From Bacillus ectoiniformans (GTDB lineage Bacteria > Bacillota > Bacilli > Bacillales > Domibacillaceae), in the NCBI RefSeq assembly GCF_016908875.1, contig NZ_JAFBES010000004.1, positions 186,001 to 250,000 on the forward strand: a DNA stretch of 64,000 nucleotides, in the 5' to 3' direction. Position numbers and translations under genes: made by a program. The notes under the pieces are model-generated. The model saw only the letters and a program-made list of their open reading frames with translations, made no database searches and was not told the DNA's origin. Shown here one piece after another: positions 58,701 through 64,000 of this stretch (positions are counted from its first letter, which is position 1; every line of letters begins with the position of its first letter).

Positions 58701-58959
58701 CATAGAGCAGGCTTAATTCCTTCTCGTCTTGAAATGCATAATAGCCCCTTGCCCGAAAAAATATTTGATTAAAACTTTTGTCCATTTCTTCTACCAATTT
58801 CGCCTTTTCTCTCAGTGAATCCCGTTCTCTTTTCAAAGAATCATTTAGCGCTTGACTATACATAAAAAAAGCGGTAAACACAGCTGTCACGATCAACAGT
58901 AGAATAAGAATGTATCGTATATAATTAGTTCTGATACTGTTGTTTCCGATGTTATCCAT
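55708..58959 (-). CDS. Hybrid sensor histidine kinase (HAMP-PAS-GAF-PAS-HK-REC)
   Basis: 1083 residues. Helices at ~15-35 and ~187-208 bracket a helical extracellular sensor; HAMP (~210-265), a coiled coil with repeated ELTAQ (~268-300), Aer-type PAS (~305-420), a GAF-like region (~435-590), a second PAS (~600-720), HisKA with STVSHELRTPLSSVLGF, HATPase (INLIGNAIKFS, DQGLGIP, GTGLGLAI) and a receiver (VEDDAS, IIDIMLGED, TKPY). It overlaps the single-receiver gene by 8 nt. With the HPt protein two genes upstream it forms a complete kinase-receiver-HPt-receiver chain in one operon. Confidence 0.9.
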   Translation of the reverse strand: MDNIGNNSIRTNYIRYILILLLIVTAVFTAFFMYSQALNDSLKRERDSLREKAKLVEEMDKSFNQIFFRARGYYAFQDEKELSLLYDNLEKFEKNLNQFKKLDLSSEEKELYNSLIEFHENYKNNILPIAVGLVKNDDYEGLRSLSSGGTNELVNNFVKFSSSFKNETDARLNELFHKILDQGQKTTILAFVGSGLTVLIFIIAIWLLLLNLIRPLEKMIAATNALSLGNFINLDDINQRKDELGLLSNAFIDMSKSIQEKEGELTAQNEELTAQQLELEENQERLQHSLTEVHSMTKALDKSAVVAITDKDGVLTYVNDMFCELTKYSQDEVIGKTQQLIKSSYHPDSFFENMWKTIQNGVIWGDEVQYKAKDGELFWLKNTIVPYVDAKGIPYQYIMIGINITKIKEMQKKLAASLEQSEETKLHLEQYDKLNHSLTFTLDKHEFITVIHQYLFELHKFDSSIMFVPGTNLYVSQGLAPNSIEKIFSSFSEDKLTRLQSDKSFVIKREMANGNCLTEDVYYCYDLYSAIRNKEGEIVAILAATREGHSFQLSELNEINGMMNRVSIAFERILMHEDVEKARKLNQDIMDNVNEGIQFISDDGKLIQVNEAFCNMVQCNDWSVSNMGSKKEWISYLLEKCNDTSELKDFLHRSIEEEFRETRKCRYSLGKDLNNFIEVYATSVFAGEDKIGTVLVHRDITKEHEVDQMKSELVSTVSHELRTPLSSVLGFTELLLNKQVKPERQKKYIETIHKEAKRLTNLINDFLDLQRMETGKQQYYFKPTNMDKLAIDVVNRFRHEKNHSIQLIDGARYVEVSADYERIVQVLINLIGNAIKFSPNGGEVVVSLENNGDDIQVKIQDQGLGIPENELSKLFQKFKRIDNSSSRKIGGTGLGLAISKEIISKHSGEIWIESAEGKGTSVYFSLPLLTKPMKNNKHMSINKGLNVMIVEDDASLALLLSEELKGKGYTVIHHTHPQQAFEDATRLNVVGLIIDIMLGEDINGWDLVEKLKENEHTKHIPIIISSALDRSDEKVQQYNIEKYLTKPYPPEQLSRVLANFINQESDQGTVHFPDVHYEEKNSE

Positions 58960-59314
58960 TAAGGATCTCCTTCACTACACTTTCTAAATCCGAGGGACTA
59001 AATGGTTTAGCCATGAAATAATCTGCCCCTTTATCCAGCACCTCTTGCCGGTCAGCCACTTGAGCCTTCGCTGTCAGCATTAATACTGGCAGTTTTGCTT
59101 TTATCGAATCAGGTAAACGCTCGATCACTTCAATTCCAGTCACATTTGGCATCATATAATCTAGAATCATTAAATCGTACTCTAGCTGCTCTACTTTTTC
59201 CAACGCTTCCTGACCATCCTCTGCTTCTTCTACCTCGTATCCTAAATCCTCTAATGTGTCTAAAATCAGCATTCTAAGGATTTCTTCATCATCAACTACT
59301 AATATCTTTTTCAT
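58952..59314 (-). CDS. Single-domain response regulator
   Basis: 120 residues, receiver only: VDDEE, phospho-acceptor Asp in LMILDYMMPNVTG, Thr/Ser in MLTAKA, Lys in MAKPFS. No output domain. It overlaps the kinase gene by 8 nt and follows the HPt-GGDEF gene by 12 nt. It may act as a phosphate shuttle between the hybrid kinase and the HPt domain, like Spo0F. Confidence 0.88.
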   Translation of the reverse strand: MKKILVVDDEEILRMLILDTLEDLGYEVEEAEDGQEALEKVEQLEYDLMILDYMMPNVTGIEVIERLPDSIKAKLPVLMLTAKAQVADRQEVLDKGADYFMAKPFSPSDLESVVKEILNG

Positions 59315-59326
59315 TTTTTCTACCCC

Positions 59327-60985
59327 TTATTTGGTCAACTTTTGCGTGAATACCCGCTTGATTAAACCTATGATTCTAGCAGACACTTCTCTCGTATCAA
59401 ATGGCTTAACAATATAGTCATCGGCTCCATTATCCAATGCTTTAATCACATGTTCTTCTCCAGTCCTTGCCGTCAGCATAGAAACAAGAATATCCTTATG
59501 ATTATATTTGCTTCGAATCTCTTTCAGCACTTCAAACCCATCCATTTCAGGCATCATGCCATCTAGTAAAATCATATATTTCCCATTTGGCTTATACCAA
59601 TCTGATGAAAGAAAACTGATTCCATCTTCAAAATCGATGACATTCATTCTGTATGCTTCACTTGGCTTCCAATGTACAAAGAAGTTTTTGAGCATTGAAC
59701 GAATCACATGGTCATCGTCCACAATAACAATCGTGATATCTAACGGACATTTCTTCATTTCTAAACCTGTATGATAGGTCACCGCTCGGTTGCGGCCTGT
59801 TTCTTTAGCGATATAAAGAGCCTGATCGGCTAATTCCAGCATTTTTTGCGGATGCGTAATGTCTTCATTGATACTGATAATTCCTGCTGAGAAAGTGACG
59901 TTAAAACTTTCTTTTTCCGTAAAGAAAGGAGTAACAGATAGCTTTTGTCTAATTCTATCCATTAATAGCTGCGCAGCCTCCTCTTCACTTCCAGGTAATA
60001 ACAGAACAAATTCTTCCCCGCCATACCGGCAAAAAATATCCTCCTCCCTCTTTACTTCATTCACAGTATCGCAAAACATCTTAAGGACTTCATCCCCTAT
60101 TAAATGTCCATATGTATCATTTATATTTTTAAACAAATCTAAATCTAAAATCACCAGTGAAAACACATAGCTTTGACGAACATATTTTTTGATAAGCAAA
60201 TTCAAATGTTCCTTCATATATTTACGGTTATACACCTTCGTAAGTTCATCGATTAAAACTAATTTTTCAATTTCTTTTTTATAGCTTAACCGGTTTTCTA
60301 TATACGCGACAAATATATCTGCATTAATGGGTTTAGCAATGAAGTCAAGCGCTCGCAAATTATAGGAACGTACTCGGTTTTCAATGCTTGCGTCAGCACT
60401 TACAATTGCAATAGGAATAAAGGTTTTGGTCGCTTTTTTAAATATACCTTCAAGTATGTTGAAGCCATTCATATCCGGGAGGTGGATATCTATGCAAATA
60501 AATGAAGGTTGAATATCATAGATGAGGCTTAAACCCTTTGCTCCGCTAGTGGCCACCATAACCGAATATCCCTGCTTTTCTAATAAATCCTTCGTGTAGG
60601 TAATAAATTCTTTATCGTCATCAATAAGCAAGATAAACTCTTTATCCAGGTCATGTGGACCAATCCCTTGTTCAGCAGCTCTTGACGTCTCAGCTGCTGG
60701 CACTTGATTAGCAATTACCCCCACCTCACATAGCCGTATCAACGGGTCAAGAAAGAACTCCCACTTTGCTCTCGGCCAAGGCTTATAGCTATCCTCCGAT
60801 AAAACAAACAGCTTCTCTTCAATCACCCCGGCAATTTCCTCTAATCCAATTGAGCCTGCTGTCCCCTTTAGCGTATGCAGTAAAAGATACAGCTCATTCT
60901 CTGTGACGTAGTCTTTCATCAGCCATTTGTTCAAAGTTTTATCCGTTCGTTCAAAAAACATTTTTTGATACTTGTCAGTCTGCAT
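59327..60985 (-). CDS. HPt-REC-GGDEF-REC diguanylate cyclase
   Basis: 552 residues. HPt domain at the N-terminus with the phospho-His in LLLHTLKGTAGSIGL (His37); receiver 1 (~115-240: LIDDDKE, CIDIHLPDMNG, AKPI); GGDEF domain (~250-405) with an intact GGEEF and REED five residues before it as the RxxD inhibitory site; receiver 2 (~415-545: VDDDHV, LLDGMMPEMDG, VKPF). It is the first gene of the operon with the single receiver and the hybrid kinase. The architecture suggests that phosphate flow sets c-di-GMP synthesis. Confidence 0.9.
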   Translation of the reverse strand: MQTDKYQKMFFERTDKTLNKWLMKDYVTENELYLLLHTLKGTAGSIGLEEIAGVIEEKLFVLSEDSYKPWPRAKWEFFLDPLIRLCEVGVIANQVPAAETSRAAEQGIGPHDLDKEFILLIDDDKEFITYTKDLLEKQGYSVMVATSGAKGLSLIYDIQPSFICIDIHLPDMNGFNILEGIFKKATKTFIPIAIVSADASIENRVRSYNLRALDFIAKPINADIFVAYIENRLSYKKEIEKLVLIDELTKVYNRKYMKEHLNLLIKKYVRQSYVFSLVILDLDLFKNINDTYGHLIGDEVLKMFCDTVNEVKREEDIFCRYGGEEFVLLLPGSEEEAAQLLMDRIRQKLSVTPFFTEKESFNVTFSAGIISINEDITHPQKMLELADQALYIAKETGRNRAVTYHTGLEMKKCPLDITIVIVDDDHVIRSMLKNFFVHWKPSEAYRMNVIDFEDGISFLSSDWYKPNGKYMILLDGMMPEMDGFEVLKEIRSKYNHKDILVSMLTARTGEEHVIKALDNGADDYIVKPFDTREVSARIIGLIKRVFTQKLTK

Positions 60986-61901
60986 GGTCTTTCCTTCTCC
61001 CTTTATGAAAATATTAAATGAATAAAATTGCTTCTACATATAAAACGGACTGTAATAAAGCAAGTTTGTTTTTTATCAAATGCAGAGACTCTTGATCGAC
61101 TTAAGTTGAAATCCGCTACCAAAATCCATAATATACCATGTTAAATAAAGAAAGGATTACTTACTTAAATGACATGAATATCCTTTATCATATTTTCGAT
61201 TTTGTATTTGAATTGAGCGAATCCTATTGACACCATCATATACTAGATTCTTGATAATCGTAACATACCTTAACCTATTTGTATGAGTAAGGAAACGTTC
61301 AGCTGACATGTGAACTTTCAGGAAACAAAAAAAAAGACCAATTTATCTAATTGGTCGGTTGCATCACTAGCTCCTTATACTTCAGATGCCCAGATGAAAA
61401 GTATAATTCAAAGCTTCCTTTTAAGTTCCACTATACCCTTATTTAGCAAATTCAAAAAATTGCTAATTAGAATTATCATATAGTAAACGCTTATAAAAAT
61501 CAACGCTTATTAGACTTATAGAACCATTGCTAATTACCCATAAGAATACATTGAATAGATAAGACAGATTACTTAAAAACATTAAACTTTCTGCTTCAAA
61601 AATGACAGAGATGCACAGGAAAAGAAGCATGCCTAAAAAACTTCTGATACTCCCACTTCATCTATACACCCTTAATATCATTTGTAAGGTTGATAAATCG
61701 TTGTTCAATTTCTTCCATTCTTTTTGGACTAATATAACGCCTGATCTGCTCTTTCAAGAATATGTGAGTGAACCTTATATATTTCAGCCACCTTTCCCTA
61801 GTTCCTTATTTTTTATTGTCAATTCTAAATACTTCGCAAGCTATATGTAAGTGAGAGATAGAATGTCTTAAGGCTATACAAAATTTAATTTACGCACTTA
61901 A
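60986..61901. other. 0.9-kb AT-rich gene-free interval
   Basis: No supported gene. It should hold the promoter of the phosphorelay operon near its left end. A hairpin GACCAAT/ATTGGTC (61336-61356) next to nine A residues looks like a terminator on the minus strand with no gene above it. On the minus strand 61680-61800 a protein-like stretch ending RYISPKRMEEIEQRFINL then a stop is seen without start codon, perhaps a decayed gene. Confidence 0.5.
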
Positions 61902-61932
61902 AAAGGCTCCCCCACAATCGGGAGAGCCTTTC
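61902..61932 (-). terminator. Terminator of ssrA
   Basis: AAAGGCTC-CCC stem pairing with GGG-GAGCCTTT and a T-run on the minus strand, about 43 nt after the tmRNA CCA end. Confidence 0.85.
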
Positions 61933-61974
61933 AATTATAAATAGTAAGCCCACCAAAGGCATAATGTATGTATT

Positions 61975-62331
61975 TGGTGGAGACGGTGGGAGTCGAACCC
62001 ACGTCCAAAGATAACGGCACTTAAGCTTCTACGAGTGTAGTCGATATATTCGCGTTTCGCTAACTTGTCTGCCTATCGACAGGCGTCTAAGCAGCTAGTC
62101 TGATTATTCTCTTCCTTCTCCCTCAGACGGTGGGATCCGGCGTAACCCGCTAAGTTTGAGTCCGCTACCCTACCACACGGGTAATGGAGGGGCGAACCTT
62201 TAAACTGCTATTAGGCAGCTAAAGAAAGATTGTTTTGTTTGCCAGTTATTGGCTTTGGCGTTTTAACGAGGCCGACCCCCTCGACTCGCAACCTAAGCTC
62301 GAACTACCCCTGTCGAATCCGTAACGTCCCC
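61975..62331 (-). ncRNA. ssrA: tmRNA
   Basis: About 357 nt. The 5' end GGGGACGTTACGGATTCGAC and the 3' T-arm GGTTCGACTCCC with CCA at 61975-61977 form the tRNA-like domain. The tag reading frame GGC AAA CAA AAC AAT CTT... ends GCT GCC TAA and encodes (A)GKQNNLSLAA, a Bacillus-type degradation tag. It rescues stalled ribosomes together with SmpB, encoded next to it. Confidence 0.95.
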
Positions 62332-62408
62332 ATATAAGATAGGAATGCTGCCTAAGCAGCTTCGTCCGGAAGCTCGGAATACATCCAAAGCTAAGTGTTA
62401 CATTAGTT

Positions 62409-62436
62409 ATTATACCACAAAACACTCTAAACGCAA
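62409..62436 (-). promoter_or_regulatory. Promoter of ssrA
   Basis: On the minus strand TTGCGT (62431-62436) and TATAAT (62409-62414) are 16 bp apart, giving a ~70-nt 5' precursor that contains two small hairpins (GCTGC/GCAGC and AGCTTC/GAAGCT). Confidence 0.7.
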
Positions 62437-62497
62437 ACATCCGGGTCCGGCACCAAAATGCTTTTGCATCAAGGTTTTCGGACCCAAAACAATGTTT

Positions 62498-62965
62498 TTA
62501 CATTTTTTGTCTATCACGGAATGCCCGTTCGATATCGCGCTTCGCTTCTTTCTTCTTCAAATCTTCTCGTTTATCGTATTTCTTTTTACCGCGGGCTAAT
62601 CCAATTAACACTTTTGCATAGCCGTTTTTTAAATACATTTTTAACGGAACAATCGAATAGCCTTCTTCTTTTGTTTCCCCAATCAATTTAGCAATTTGCT
62701 TCTTATGCAAGAGCAGCTTGCGCGTCCGGAGCGGGTCATGATTATAACGGTTCCCTTGCTCATATGGACTAACATGCATATTGTATAAATAAAGCTCGCC
62801 TTTGTGAATTCTGGCAAAGGCGTCTTTTAAATTCACTCTTCCCATGCGGATGGACTTAATTTCTGTTCCCTGAAGAACAATGCCTGCTTCATAAGTCTCT
62901 TCGATAAAAAAGTCATGACGCGCTTTTTTATTCTGAGCGAGTACTTTACCTTCTCCCTTTGGCAT
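62498..62965 (-). CDS. smpB: SsrA-binding protein SmpB
   Basis: 155 residues from the ATG at 62965 (AAAGGTGATC upstream). [57 protein letters not shown] and the C-terminal [20 protein letters not shown] are the SmpB oligonucleotide-binding barrel and tail. It delivers tmRNA to stalled ribosomes. It lies between rnr and ssrA in the usual Bacillus order. Confidence 0.97.
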   Translation of the reverse strand: MPKGEGKVLAQNKKARHDFFIEETYEAGIVLQGTEIKSIRMGRVNLKDAFARIHKGELYLYNMHVSPYEQGNRYNHDPLRTRKLLLHKKQIAKLIGETKEEGYSIVPLKMYLKNGYAKVLIGLARGKKKYDKREDLKKKEAKRDIERAFRDRQKM

Positions 62966-63072
62966 ACAGATCACCTTTCTCTCTTCAAGCGAAGGGCTAT
63001 CGTGTTATTTGTTTTCGGTCGTTTTAGGCCTCAACCTTTTGCACGACAGCTCCTTCAAACTATTTCTTGCTG

Positions 63073-64000
63073 TTACCCGTTTCTTTTCTTACGTTTTTTG
63101 GCTTGCTTTTTCGCTACGCCTTCAAAGAATTTGCCTTTTTTCTTCTTTTTGCGCGGAGGCTGAGTAGACCATTCTCCGCTTTCTTTCTCGCTGTTTCCTT
63201 GAGGGCCGCGCTTTTTGCGGTCACGGTCTGACGGTTTCGTTTTTACCACTTTCGGCTGGTCCATGCGCGGACGAGGTTTGGCATTTTTCATCCCGACAAT
63301 TTCAAAATCAATGGACTGTTCTTCTTTATTTACATTGGCTACACGAATAGTGATTTCATCCCCTATACGGAATACATTACCTGTCCTTTCCCCGATCATG
63401 GCGTAATGACGCTCATCATAGCGATAATAGTCATCTGTCATATAAGAAACATGTACAAGTCCTTCAATTGTGTTTGGCAATTCCACAAACATACCGAAAT
63501 TAGTTACAGAACTGATGACACCATCAAATTCTTCACCCACTTTATCAAGCATAAATTCTGCCTTTTTCAGCTCATCTGTGTCGCGCTCTGCATCGACCGC
63601 ACGGCGTTCCATGCTGGATGTATGATCTGCAATTTCCGGCATACGCGCATCCCATTTCGCTTGAGTAGCAGGATCAATCTTGCCTTCAATCAAGTAAGTA
63701 CGGATTAAACGGTGCACAATTAAATCTGGATAACGGCGGATCGGAGACGTGAAATGAGTGTAGAACTCTGTTGATAAGCCAAAGTGCCCCAAGCTTTCAG
63801 GATTATATTTCGCCTGCTGCATCGAACGAAGCATCACGGTCGAAATAACAATCTCTTCCGGTTTTCCTTGAATCGATTCAATAATCTCCTGTAAAGCACG
63901 CGGGTGCACTTCATTCGCAGAACCTTTCACGACTAACCCAAAATTGGTAATAAACTCGAAGAAACGCTGCAGCTTATCTTCTTTCGGGTCTTCATGAATA
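63073..64000 (-). CDS. rnr: Ribonuclease R, C-terminal part
   Basis: About the last 308 residues; the 5' part lies beyond the window. [40 protein letters not shown] and [15 protein letters not shown] belong to the RNB catalytic domain, followed by the S1 domain ([32 protein letters not shown]) and a Lys/Arg-rich tail ([22 protein letters not shown]). RNase R is a 3'-5' exoribonuclease that degrades structured RNA and, with SmpB-tmRNA, non-stop mRNA. Confidence 0.96.
   Translation of the reverse strand, partial: IHEDPKEDKLQRFFEFITNFGLVVKGSANEVHPRALQEIIESIQGKPEEIVISTVMLRSMQQAKYNPESLGHFGLSTEFYTHFTSPIRRYPDLIVHRLIRTYLIEGKIDPATQAKWDARMPEIADHTSSMERRAVDAERDTDELKKAEFMLDKVGEEFDGVISSVTNFGMFVELPNTIEGLVHVSYMTDDYYRYDERHYAMIGERTGNVFRIGDEITIRVANVNKEEQSIDFEIVGMKNAKPRPRMDQPKVVKTKPSDRDRKKRGPQGNSEKESGEWSTQPPRKKKKKGKFFEGVAKKQAKKRKKRNG

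Noticed and set aside
61602-61850. 82-residue + strand frame (MTEMHRKRSMPKK...)
   Set aside because: No ribosome binding site, and its composition looks random; a minus-strand remnant in the same place is more protein-like.
61975-62060. tRNA gene
   Set aside because: The T-arm and CCA belong to the 3' half of tmRNA, whose 5' half is at 62290-62331.

Overview
The window looks like chromosomal DNA of an endospore-forming member of the Bacillaceae. It is moderately AT-rich with strong AAGGAGG-type ribosome binding sites. It carries a gene for the spore protein SspN, a YjzC homologue, a CHASE3 kinase/CheR/REC-PP2C set resembling the B. cereus sigma-B activators RsbK-RsbM-RsbY, and the rnr-smpB-ssrA order with a tmRNA tag ending NNLSLAA. 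No species is claimed.

Layout. 1-4.5 kb: end of an EAL-PilZ protein, a 0.9 kb array of 21-bp repeats, a five-PAS diguanylate cyclase and sspN. 4.5-11 kb: a crotonase, then a four-gene acyl-CoA operon (thiolase, MaoC hydratase, FabG-like reductase, acyl-CoA ligase) under a sigma-A promoter with a TetR-type palindrome and a cre-like site, and a His-rich lipoprotein. 11-17 kb: dsdA, rodA, a thioredoxin-like protein, and a YodB-type redox regulator divergent from a nitroreductase. 17-22 kb: a GntP permease with the same palindrome and a cre, its probable TetR regulator, a MazF/PemK-like toxin-antitoxin pair between direct repeats beside a chimeric gene remnant, and an LdcA/MccF-like peptidase. 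22.5-32 kb: an APH-type kinase plus acyl-CoA dehydrogenase operon, divergent from a sigma-54 activator gene that is followed by a reductase, two acyl-CoA ligases and an AtoE permease; both operons have -24/-12 promoters. 32-47 kb: an SLH-CAP surface protein, a secreted four-repeat protein, a two-component system, PadR-DUF2812, an MMPL transporter, a DEAD-box helicase, a NERD protein and a TetR-MFS efflux pair. 47.5-49.1 kb: a solitary tnpB element inserted just upstream of the rsbY-like gene. 49-61 kb: sigma-B-type signalling genes, then a hybrid kinase / receiver / HPt-REC-GGDEF-REC phosphorelay operon. 62-64 kb: ssrA, smpB and the end of rnr.

How the parts fit. Much of the window concerns use of carboxylic acids. 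One TetR regulon seems to join a GntP permease 7 kb away to a thiolase/(R)-hydratase/reductase/ligase operon. A separate sigma-54 locus has the gene content of bacterial levulinate/4-hydroxyacid pathways (kinase, acyl-CoA dehydrogenase, reductase, CoA ligases, transporter). The second theme is signalling: three c-di-GMP proteins, two hybrid kinases, an HPt relay and a probable sigma-B input module whose phosphatase gene has been cut off from its leader by the tnpB element.

The least explained signal is non-coding. Seven intergenic arrays built from at least three different sequence words share a period of 20-21 bp, exactly 21 bp in five of them. That is two turns of B-DNA, or seven codons.
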